Below are positions 45,914 to 53,467 of a stretch of DNA of 64,000 nucleotides, in pieces. Below the pieces are notes generated by a model. The model was given only the letters and a program-made list of their open reading frames with translations, did not search any database and was not told the DNA's origin. Position 1 is the stretch's first letter. Each line of letters starts with the position of its first letter. This DNA is from Microcystis viridis FACHB-1342 (lineage in GTDB: Bacteria; Cyanobacteriota; Cyanobacteriia; Cyanobacteriales; Microcystaceae). The DNA is taken from NCBI RefSeq assembly GCF_014698335.1, contig NZ_JACJSV010000004.1, positions 60,879 to 124,878 on the forward strand, given 5' to 3'. Both the position numbers and the translations under genes were made by a program.

Positions 45914-46633
45914 ATGAGCGTTAATTTATCAACTCAGCTGCGAGAAGGCACGAAAAAATCTCACACCATGGCAGAAAACGTCGGTTTTGTCAAGTGTTTT
46001 CTCAAAGGTGTGGTGGAAAAAACTTCCTATCGCAAACTGGTGGCTAACCTCTACTTCGTCTATTCGGCCATGGAAGAGGAGATGGAAAAACTTCGTAGTC
46101 ATCCCGTCGTTTCTAAAATCTGTTTTCCTGAACTCAATCGCAAAAATGCGCTAGAACAGGATTTATATTTTTATTATGGTCCAAATTGGCGCAACGAGAT
46201 CGCTTTATCTCCCGCAGGTCAGGCCTACGTTGACCGGATTCGGGAAATCGCCACAACAGAACCCGAATTATTAGTCGCTCATTCCTATACCCGTTATCTC
46301 GGCGATCTGTCCGGGGGGCAAATCTTGAAAAAAATCGCCGAAAAAGCGATGAATCTGGAAACTGGTGGCACAGCTTTCTATGATTTCAAAGATATTACCG
46401 ACGAAAAAGCCTATAAAAACCACTATCGTCAAACCCTCGACGAGTTACCAGTAGATCAAGCCATGGCCGATCGCATTGTCACCGAAGCTAACGCCGCTTT
46501 TGGCATGAACATGAAAATGTTCCAAGAGTTGGAAGGTAATCTAATCAAAGCGATCGGAATTATGCTCTTTAATACTCTCACCCGTCGTCGCAGCACCGGC
46601 AGCACCGAAACTGGATTGGCTACCGCCGAATAG
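45914..46633 (+). CDS. ho1: Heme oxygenase (biliverdin-producing)
   Basis: The 239-residue enzyme opens heme to biliverdin IX-alpha with ferredoxin as donor, the first step to phycocyanobilin. The proximal heme ligand is His17 in KKSHTMAEN. The distal-helix signature is YTRYLGDLSGGQILKKIA. FYYGPNWRNEI is typical of the cyanobacterial oxygen-requiring HO1. The C-terminal tail STGSTETGLATAE is not conserved. The ATG follows an AACAGGTGATCATAAT leader. It is monocistronic. Confidence 0.96.
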   Translation: MSVNLSTQLREGTKKSHTMAENVGFVKCFLKGVVEKTSYRKLVANLYFVYSAMEEEMEKLRSHPVVSKICFPELNRKNALEQDLYFYYGPNWRNEIALSPAGQAYVDRIREIATTEPELLVAHSYTRYLGDLSGGQILKKIAEKAMNLETGGTAFYDFKDITDEKAYKNHYRQTLDELPVDQAMADRIVTEANAAFGMNMKMFQELEGNLIKAIGIMLFNTLTRRRSTGSTETGLATAE

Positions 46634-46738
46634 TAGTCAAGAAAACCAAAAAAACGGAAATTCTAAAATTTGGGTGATGGTCAGCCATGATTATTATCTT
46701 AATTTCAGAGTTATCCGTTATATTTTTGCTTTTTATTC

Positions 46739-46910
46739 AGGAGGCAGGAGTCAGTAGTCAGTAGTCAGTAGTCAGTAGTCAGGAGACAGGAGATTATTTT
46801 TATTTATTCTCCCCACACCCTACACCCTACACCCCACACCCCACTACCCCACACCCTACACCCCACACCCCACTACCCCACACCCTACACCCCACACCCT
46901 ACACCCCAAT
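46739..46910. repeat. Heptamer (CAGTAGT) and C-rich satellite repeats
   Basis: GTCAGTAGTCAGTAGTCAGT runs to about 46793, followed by alternating CCCCACACCCTACACC units to 46910. The 450-bp gap between heme oxygenase and acpP otherwise holds no gene. Confidence 0.85.
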
Positions 46911-47083
46911 TTCCCTGATGATCGCGAAAAAACTTCATCAAGAGGGGAACAACTTCCAGTAAGATGAAAAATGGTCAGTGAAAAAGCTAACCGAAATTTA
47001 TTGCTGGAAATGGTAACACCGCCCCATTTCCCCAGACCCTAGGGGCTAGAGTCTGGTAAACCAGCGGATAAAAATTGACATCC

Positions 47084-47332
47084 ATGAGTAAAGCAGACAT
47101 TTTCGATCGAGTTAAAAAAGTTGTTGTGGAACAATTAGAAGTAGAGGATCCGGGTACAGTTACCCCCCAAGCAAGCTTTGCTGATGATCTGAAAGCGGAT
47201 TCCCTTGATGTGGTCGAGTTAGTGATGGCTTTAGAGGAAGAATTTGATATTGAAATTCCCGACGAAGATGCCGAACAAATTGACACTGTGGGCAAAGCTG
47301 CCGATTATATTGGCCGGAGAGCAACCGCCTAA
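47084..47332 (+). CDS. acpP: Acyl carrier protein
   Basis: The 82-residue acidic protein carries the phosphopantetheine attachment Ser40 in [20 protein letters not shown]. It shuttles acyl chains in type II fatty-acid synthesis. [14 protein letters not shown] is the standard start; an in-frame TTG three codons upstream is unlikely. fabF follows 70 bp downstream on the same strand, the common order. Confidence 0.97.
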   Translation: MSKADIFDRVKKVVVEQLEVEDPGTVTPQASFADDLKADSLDVVELVMALEEEFDIEIPDEDAEQIDTVGKAADYIGRRATA

Positions 47333-47402
47333 TTATTGCGGGAGAATTGACAATTTAGGATTAAATATCTGGGGCAAAATCTGCCCTTATTTTTGAACAA
47401 AC

Positions 47403-48653
47403 ATGACAGAATTGCCATTAAAAAGGGTTGTCATCACGGGGATGGGTGCGATCACTCCCCTCGGCAATAATCTAGCAGACTATTGGACAGGCTTAATCAA
47501 CGGCAAAAGTGGCATTGGTTTAATTACCCACTTTGATGCCTCCCGTCACGCTTGTCGCATTGCTGGGGAAGTGCGGGGTTTTGACCCCCACGAATATGTG
47601 GATCGCAAAGAGGCAAAGCGCATGGACCGTTTCGCTCAATTTGCCGTCGCCGCCAGTTTGCAAGCACTGCAAGATTCGCGATTAGTTATCGACGCTCTCA
47701 ATGCCGATGATATAGGTGTACTAATCGGTACGGGCGTAGGTGGTATAAAAGTGCTGGAGGATCAACAGGAAATTTACTTGACAAAAGGTCCGGGCCGGTG
47801 TAGTCCTTTCATGATCCCGATGATGATTGCCAATATGGCCGCCGGTTTAACCGCTATCCATACGGGAGCCAAGGGACCGAGTAACTGTACCGTGACCGCT
47901 TGTGCTGCTGGTTCCAATGCCATCGGGGATGCTTTTCGTCTAGTACAAAGGGGTTCGGCCAAAGCGATGATCTGCGGTGGGACGGAAGCCGCCGTTACTC
48001 CCCTAGGATTGGCTGGTTTTGCCTCCGCTAAGGCCCTGTCCACCCGCAACGATGACCCCACCCGGGCCAGTCGTCCCTTTGACAAGGATCGGGATGGTTT
48101 TGTCATGGGGGAAGGGGCAGGAATCCTGATTATAGAGGAATTAGAAACGGCCTTGGCCCGTGGGGCGCGGATTTACGCCGAAATGATCGGTTATGGTCTG
48201 ACTTGCGATGCCTATCACATGACGGCACCGGTTCCCGACGGTCGTGGGGCCACCAGAGCGATCGAATTAGCGATCAAAGATGCCGGTTTGACTCCGGCGG
48301 AAATTAGCTATATCAACGCCCACGGCACCAGTACAGGGGCCAATGATCCCACGGAAACCAAGGCGATTAAAAAAGCTTTAGGAGAATCGGCCTACCAAAT
48401 CCCCGTCAGTTCCACCAAATCGATGACAGGCCACCTTTTAGGCGGTTCTGGCGGTATTGAAGCCGTGGCCACGGTAATGGCGATCGCTAATGATCGGATT
48501 CCCCCGACGCTCAACCTGGACAATCCTGACCCCGATTGTGATCTTGATTACGTCCCCTACGAAAGTCGTCAGCAGATAGTTAACGCTGCCCTTTCCAACT
48601 CCTTTGGATTTGGTGGCCATAACGTCACCTTAGCTTTTAGAAAATATGCTTGA
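47403..48653 (+). CDS. fabF: Beta-ketoacyl-ACP synthase II
   Basis: The 416-residue condensing enzyme elongates acyl-ACP with malonyl-ACP. The catalytic triad is Cys167 in TVTACAAGSNAI, His in NAHGTSTGANDPTE and His in GHLLGGSGGIEAV. The conserved opening is RVVITGMGAITPLGN and the C-terminal glycine-rich loop is SNSFGFGGHNVTLAF. It lies between acpP and tktA, presumably co-transcribed with acpP. Confidence 0.97.
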   Translation: MTELPLKRVVITGMGAITPLGNNLADYWTGLINGKSGIGLITHFDASRHACRIAGEVRGFDPHEYVDRKEAKRMDRFAQFAVAASLQALQDSRLVIDALNADDIGVLIGTGVGGIKVLEDQQEIYLTKGPGRCSPFMIPMMIANMAAGLTAIHTGAKGPSNCTVTACAAGSNAIGDAFRLVQRGSAKAMICGGTEAAVTPLGLAGFASAKALSTRNDDPTRASRPFDKDRDGFVMGEGAGILIIEELETALARGARIYAEMIGYGLTCDAYHMTAPVPDGRGATRAIELAIKDAGLTPAEISYINAHGTSTGANDPTETKAIKKALGESAYQIPVSSTKSMTGHLLGGSGGIEAVATVMAIANDRIPPTLNLDNPDPDCDLDYVPYESRQQIVNAALSNSFGFGGHNVTLAFRKYA

Positions 48654-48735
48654 GTCGATGCCCCTGAAAGAGTAATCTGTGAGTGGCTCCCTCTTTAACC
48701 TGGTCTTATTTTTGTAGTTCATTCTAAAAAACATT

Positions 48736-50742
48736 ATGGTTGTAGTCTCCCAATCCCTCGAAGAACTTTGTATTAATGCGGTACGTTTTTTAGCGGTGGA
48801 TGCCGTAGAAAAAGCTAAATCGGGACACCCCGGACTGCCCATGGGAGCCGCTCCCATGGCCTTTGTCCTCTGGGATCAATTCCTGCGTTTTAACCCGAAA
48901 AACCCCCAATGGGTCAATCGCGATCGTTTTGTTCTCTCCGCCGGTCACGGTTGTATGCTGCAGTACGCTTTGATGTACCTGACGGGATACGATAGCGTTC
49001 CCCTAGAGGAAATTAAACAATTCCGGCAGTGGAAATCGAAAACCCCCGGCCACCCCGAAAATTTCGTCACGGAAGGGGTGGAAGTGACCACCGGTCCTCT
49101 GGGTCAAGGGATTGCCAATGGTGTGGGTTTGGCCTTAGCAGAGGCCCATTTAGCGGCCCGTTTCAATAAACCGGATGCCAAAATTATCGACCATTACACC
49201 TATGTCATTTTGGGTGATGGTTGCAATATGGAGGGGATTTCCGGGGAAGCTTGTTCTTTAGCCGGTCACTGGGGTTTAGGCAAGTTAATCGCTCTCTATG
49301 ATGATAACCATATCTCGATCGATGGTTCCACCGATATCGCTTTTACCGAAGACGTGAGCAAGCGTTTTGAAGCCTACGGTTGGCACGTTCAGCACGTCGA
49401 GAATGGTAACACCGATTTAGATGCCATTGCCAATGCGATCGCGGCTGCCAAAGCTGTCACCGATAAACCCTCGATGATTAAAATCACCACCACCATCGGT
49501 TATGGTTCCCCCAATAAGTCTAATACCGCCGATGTTCACGGGGCAGCTTTGGGAGCAACAGAAATCGAGTTAACCCGGAAAGCGTTAGGTTGGCAATACG
49601 AGCCGTTTGTGGTTCCCGATGAGGTGTTAAATCGTTTCCGGCAAGCAGTGGACAAGGGAACGACGGCAGAAACGGACTGGAATAAGTTATTTAACGAATA
49701 TCAGGCTAAATATCCCGCAGAAGCGGCTTTATTTGAGCAGTTAACCACCGGTCAACTGCCGGAAGGTTGGGAGCAAGCTTTACCGGTTTATAAACCCGAA
49801 GATAAGGCCCTGGCTAGTCGTAAACACTCGGAAATCTGCTTAAATGCCCTTGCGGGGGTTTTACCCGGTTTAATCGGTGGTTCGGCGGATTTAACCCACT
49901 CTAACTACACCGAATTAGAGCATTTTGGTAATTTCCAAAAAGGCAGTTATCAGGAGCGTAACGTCCATTTTGGTGTGCGGGAACACGCGATGGGGGCGAT
50001 TTGTAACGGTATTGCTCTCCATAACACGGGATTGATTCCCTACGGGGCGACTTTCCTGATTTTCACCGACTATATGCGGAATTCTATCCGTTTATCGGCA
50101 TTGTCAGAAACCCGCGTCATCTGGGTAATGACTCACGATTCCATTGCCTTAGGGGAAGATGGACCGACTCACCAACCCGTGGAACACGTTGCTTCTCTGC
50201 GCGCTATTCCTAACCTGTTAGTCATGCGTCCGGGAGATGGTACGGAAACTTCCGGTGCTTATAAAGTAGCGGTGAGCGAAACTAAGCGCCCGACGTTACT
50301 AGCATTATCCCGTCAAAATCTGCCCAATTTAGCGGGAACTTCCCTTGCGGGTGTGGCTAAAGGTGCTTATATTATCACCGATTGTGAAGGTACTCCCGAT
50401 GTCATTCTCATCGGTACGGGGGGCGAGTTGTATCTCTGCGATAAAGCGGCTGCGGTGTTAAAAGAAGCAGGAATTAAAGCTCGCGTCGTTTCTATGCCCT
50501 GTTGGGAGCTATTCGAGGAACAATCGGCAGAATACAAAGAATCGGTATTGCCGAAAGCAGTGAAAAAACGTCTCGCGGTGGAAGCGGGTTCAACTATGGG
50601 TTGGCATCGCTACATCACCGATGAGGGGGATGTGTTGGGGGTTGATACCTTCGGCGCTTCTGCTCCAGGAGGTGTGATTCTAGAGAAGTTCGGTTTTACC
50701 GTGAATAACGTGGTAGCGAAGGCAAAAGCGTTGTTAGGTTAA
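48736..50742 (+). CDS. tktA: Transketolase
   Basis: The 668-residue thiamine-diphosphate enzyme moves two-carbon units in the Calvin cycle and pentose phosphate pathway. The N-terminal signature is [20 protein letters not shown]. The ThDP motif is [19 protein letters not shown] to YDDN. The pyrimidine-domain signature contains [13 protein letters not shown]. The C-terminal domain ends [12 protein letters not shown]. The last 64 bp are duplicated at 52898-52961 behind an inserted R-M cassette. Confidence 0.97.
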   Translation: MVVVSQSLEELCINAVRFLAVDAVEKAKSGHPGLPMGAAPMAFVLWDQFLRFNPKNPQWVNRDRFVLSAGHGCMLQYALMYLTGYDSVPLEEIKQFRQWKSKTPGHPENFVTEGVEVTTGPLGQGIANGVGLALAEAHLAARFNKPDAKIIDHYTYVILGDGCNMEGISGEACSLAGHWGLGKLIALYDDNHISIDGSTDIAFTEDVSKRFEAYGWHVQHVENGNTDLDAIANAIAAAKAVTDKPSMIKITTTIGYGSPNKSNTADVHGAALGATEIELTRKALGWQYEPFVVPDEVLNRFRQAVDKGTTAETDWNKLFNEYQAKYPAEAALFEQLTTGQLPEGWEQALPVYKPEDKALASRKHSEICLNALAGVLPGLIGGSADLTHSNYTELEHFGNFQKGSYQERNVHFGVREHAMGAICNGIALHNTGLIPYGATFLIFTDYMRNSIRLSALSETRVIWVMTHDSIALGEDGPTHQPVEHVASLRAIPNLLVMRPGDGTETSGAYKVAVSETKRPTLLALSRQNLPNLAGTSLAGVAKGAYIITDCEGTPDVILIGTGGELYLCDKAAAVLKEAGIKARVVSMPCWELFEEQSAEYKESVLPKAVKKRLAVEAGSTMGWHRYITDEGDVLGVDTFGASAPGGVILEKFGFTVNNVVAKAKALLG

Positions 50743-50745
50743 TTA
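50682..50745. repeat. 64-bp direct repeat, copy 1 (tktA 3' end)
   Basis: This segment, beginning AGAGAAGTTCGGTTTTACCG and ending at GGTTAATTA, recurs at 52898-52961 with one mismatch (GTGAATAAC versus GTGGATAAC). The two copies flank the R-M genes. Confidence 0.95.
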
Positions 50746-50763
50746 CCTGAAATCTTAGCTGTA

Positions 50764-50793
50764 ATGAGTCAGAAAAATCTGGCTCATTTTTTT
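50764..50793 (+). terminator. Rho-independent terminator
   Basis: ATGAGTCAGA pairs with TCTGGCTCAT across an AAAA loop and is followed by seven T. It lies 21 bp after the tktA stop, inside the inserted segment. Confidence 0.8.
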
Positions 50794-50855
50794 GTTTTTC
50801 TATTGTGACTGTCAGTCAGTGGACTAGGGGTCACGTCAGGCAGTTTAATCGAAGC

Positions 50856-51116
50856 ATGGCAAAGGACAATTTAGCTCAATTTGGCAGATGTTTACATAAT
50901 GCTCGCATTCAAAAGGGTTTATCCCAAGAAAGGTTGGCCGAAGCGGCCAATTTGGATAGAACTTACATCAGTCTTCTTGAACGTGGTAAAAGGAATCCTT
51001 CTTTACTATGCTTGATTTCTTTATGTAGAGCATTAAACATAAGTCTTTCGGAGCTTTTTAACACTATGTCTATAAATTCCGATGTAAATACTGATGATGT
51101 CAGAAGATTTGATTAA
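50856..51116 (+). CDS. XRE-family helix-turn-helix regulator of the R-M system
   Basis: The 86-residue protein MAKDNLAQFGRCLHNARIQK has a Cro/C1-type helix-turn-helix: GLSQERLAEAANLDRTYISL LERGKRNPSL. It resembles R-M controller proteins that time nuclease expression. The frame extends 17 codons upstream, but the ATG at 50856 gives the normal length. It overlaps the nuclease gene by 23 bp. Confidence 0.85.
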   Translation: MAKDNLAQFGRCLHNARIQKGLSQERLAEAANLDRTYISLLERGKRNPSLLCLISLCRALNISLSELFNTMSINSDVNTDDVRRFD

Positions 51117-51924
51117 ATTGCTTGAGCAGTTTTTGCATGATAACGAGCTTGAATGGGAATGGTTTGAAAAAATAGAAAGTTTTTGTAAGAGTTATAGTTT
51201 GAATATCAAATATATTACAGAAGTTCTCAATGATCCAAAAGTTATTCCTATGATTCGTGGCAAGTTTTTTGAGTTCACTGTACAAGATGAACTGTCAAAA
51301 ATACTCGCAAATAATTATTTAGTTACTAATCCTCGCTTAAATCCTCAAGCTGGTTCTCACGATATAGATGTAGCTATTATCAATCAAAAAAACGCCAAAA
51401 AATACTCTGCTGAATGTAAGTTAGCCAAAAAAGGTAGTTTCCGTCTTCAGGGAGGTATCAGACCTTTTATTGAAGTCAAATGTATGAGATCAAGAACCTT
51501 AGGAGACAAAGCAGCAGAACAAAGGTCTAAATTGATAGGAATACCTTCAACAAGCCTAAATATTCACAAAGATCAATATATTGAAACAGATTTTGATTTA
51601 GTGATTACATCTCTTGCCAATGCTTTTTTTCAGACCAATTTAGAAACGGGACTATTTGTTTGGAAGCCCACACCAAAAGAGCAAATATTTTTAAGCAAAA
51701 TTAATATTAATAATCAAGAAGAAGCCCTTTTAAAAATGTACGTTGCCAGAAGTAAAGATTTAACAGCAAATCAAACCAATAATATCAATTGTTCTCGCCA
51801 GAAATGCCACGATAACAACTGTAATTTCATCCCTAATTATCCCAAAATTTTCTTTGATGTTAATACGGCTGAACCTCTACAACCATGGCTACCGATAGAA
51901 AAAATAGAGGATTTACTTGATTAA
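51094..51924 (+). CDS. Type II restriction endonuclease (PD-(D/E)xK)
   Basis: The 276-residue protein has a plausible catalytic core: SHD at 88-90, IDV, and ECK at 107-109 (AECKLAKKG), the D...ExK arrangement of restriction nucleases. A possible zinc-binding tail CSRQKCHDNNC is near residue 230. It lies between its likely controller and a convergent adenine methylase, the layout of a type II R-M system. The target sequence cannot be read from the gene. A 477-bp broken copy lies at 56463-56939. Confidence 0.8.
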   Translation: MMSEDLIKLLEQFLHDNELEWEWFEKIESFCKSYSLNIKYITEVLNDPKVIPMIRGKFFEFTVQDELSKILANNYLVTNPRLNPQAGSHDIDVAIINQKNAKKYSAECKLAKKGSFRLQGGIRPFIEVKCMRSRTLGDKAAEQRSKLIGIPSTSLNIHKDQYIETDFDLVITSLANAFFQTNLETGLFVWKPTPKEQIFLSKININNQEEALLKMYVARSKDLTANQTNNINCSRQKCHDNNCNFIPNYPKIFFDVNTAEPLQPWLPIEKIEDLLD

Positions 51925-51933
51925 AATTAGGAA

Positions 51934-52827
51934 TCAAGATACATCGAATAAACTTAATTGTAGAGGTGTAAATCTTGCAGGTTTCTGAAGATCATAATTA
52001 GCAATAAATACCTCCTTGCCCTTGCGTCTTTCACTCTGATAACCATGTTCTAATTTTAAACCATTTTTTTGATCATCAGTTCGATTAATAGTGTAATTCC
52101 ATTCATTATCTTGTAAAGAAATACACCAATCATACATTTCTCTAATTTCGGAGCAATTATCATAAGTCAAAAGAAATTTAAATCGATGTTGATGTTTTTT
52201 CAACGTCTTACATAACCTTTCATGATCTTCTAGACTGAAGAAGCAGGAATAGAATTTATTTTGATCTGCTTGAAAGTAAGGAGGATCGACAAATAAAAAG
52301 TAATCATCGGGTAATTGATTGATTAAATCTTCAAAATCTAAACAAGATAAATTGACATTTTGCAGTTTTTCCGAAGTGGTTTTTAGGTGAGAAGGCCAGT
52401 TTTCAGGACGCATAGAATACTTATCACCATAGCCCCAATAACAATTTTCAAGTTTCATAATTCCTGAGTAGGAAGTTCTATTTAGATAATACCAACGCAT
52501 GGCTCTTTCTAGGTCATTGGCTGGTTGAAATTCATTTTTATAATAATTGTGTAATTCTTTGGTAGCGTTTAGATCTTTTAATAATTCAATTAGACTATCA
52601 AGATGATCTTTGATATGTCGATAACAGTTCATTAATTCCTCATCTTTGTCATTGAGAATATTCTCTGCTACACTTTCCTTAGCAAAGAATATAGATGCTC
52701 CCCCCGCAAAGGGTTCACAATACTTATGGTGACTAGGAAGACAAGCTAAGATTAGCTTACGGGCATAAAATTTACCGCCAGGATAACGAAAAGGAGAATT
52801 ACTAAGTTTTTTAGCGATTTTGGACAT
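51934..52827 (-). CDS. D12-class N6-adenine DNA methyltransferase
   Basis: The 297-residue Dam-like enzyme has FRYPGGK at 13-19, the SAM motif CEPFAGGASIFF (37-48) and catalytic DPPY at 181-184 (FVDPPYFQADQNKF). It would protect host DNA from the convergent nuclease gene, whose stop is only 9 bp away. The start has the conserved N-terminus. The D12 class includes Dam and DpnM; the recognition site is not predictable here. Confidence 0.92.
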   Translation of the reverse strand: MSKIAKKLSNSPFRYPGGKFYARKLILACLPSHHKYCEPFAGGASIFFAKESVAENILNDKDEELMNCYRHIKDHLDSLIELLKDLNATKELHNYYKNEFQPANDLERAMRWYYLNRTSYSGIMKLENCYWGYGDKYSMRPENWPSHLKTTSEKLQNVNLSCLDFEDLINQLPDDYFLFVDPPYFQADQNKFYSCFFSLEDHERLCKTLKKHQHRFKFLLTYDNCSEIREMYDWCISLQDNEWNYTINRTDDQKNGLKLEHGYQSERRKGKEVFIANYDLQKPARFTPLQLSLFDVS

Positions 52828-52897
52828 TACCTTTGATTTTAGAGGCTTTTCTTTGAGATTATTTTAACAAAATTACGATATTTTATCTAGGAATGTC

Positions 52898-52961
52898 AGA
52901 GAAGTTCGGTTTTACCGTGGATAACGTGGTAGCGAAGGCAAAAGCGTTGTTAGGTTAATTA
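52898..52961. repeat. 64-bp direct repeat, copy 2 (orphan tktA 3' end)
   Basis: Second copy of the last 21 tktA codons and stop, without the rest of the gene. It marks the right border of the R-M insertion. It is followed by a strong terminator, probably the original tktA terminator. Confidence 0.95.
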
Positions 52962-52980
52962 AAACTTTGGTTTTGTGGAA

Positions 52981-53005
52981 AAAGCCCGCGCCAGCGGGTT
53001 TTTTT
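52981..53005 (+). terminator. Rho-independent terminator
   Basis: CCCGC and GCGGG arms around GCCA followed by TTTTTTT. The position, 20 bp after the duplicated tktA stop, suggests it was the native tktA terminator before insertion. It also shows that the open frame reading through it is not coding. Confidence 0.85.
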
Positions 53006-53026
53006 GTGCTAGGATCTAACCCTATC

Positions 53027-53467
53027 GTGCAAAGGGTTGACTGGGTGATTCCTTTTACAGACAGAGAACTACAAAAAGCATGGAGAGAAAATCAACGAGC
53101 GGCAAAGGTCGAAACCAGAACTAACGCTCATCGTTTATTGCTATTTTACTCGGTTGAATGTGGTCTCAAAGCGGTTTTACTGAAAAGACAAAGTAAAGAT
53201 TGCACCGATTCTTGTCGAGAATTACTTGAAGTGCGGCATGATATAAATAAGTTACTAGACAAACTAGCTGCGGGAGAAAAACTAAAACTTCCCTCACAAT
53301 TAAGTATGAAACCTTTAAAAAATAATCAAGAGAGAGAGCTTTCTTCCGGTAAAATTAATCAAATGTGGCGATATGGGGGATGCTGTGAAAATATCAAGGA
53401 TGGTGAATTAGAAAAAAAATTGTTAGATATATTACGTTGGATTGAACAGGAGTTGCAGGGACTATGA
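53027..53467 (+). CDS. HEPN-like helical protein
   Basis: The ~146-residue protein contains RTNAHRLLLFYSVECGLKAV LLKRQ followed by VRHDINKLLDKL. The 'ECGLKA ... HDI..L' pattern is that of HEPN-fold proteins, which often act as RNases or as partners of NTPases in conflict systems. A clear Rx4-6H catalytic motif is not evident, so it may be an inactive or accessory HEPN. The frame stays open upstream through a terminator hairpin; GTG codons at 53027 or 53045 are the likely starts. It overlaps the next gene by 4 bp (ATGA). Confidence 0.6.
   Translation: MQRVDWVIPFTDRELQKAWRENQRAAKVETRTNAHRLLLFYSVECGLKAVLLKRQSKDCTDSCRELLEVRHDINKLLDKLAAGEKLKLPSQLSMKPLKNNQERELSSGKINQMWRYGGCCENIKDGELEKKLLDILRWIEQELQGL

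Noticed and set aside
52967..53026. TTG at 52967 as start of the HEPN-like gene
   Set aside because: The first codons translate a perfect terminator hairpin with a T-run; GTG codons downstream are more plausible.
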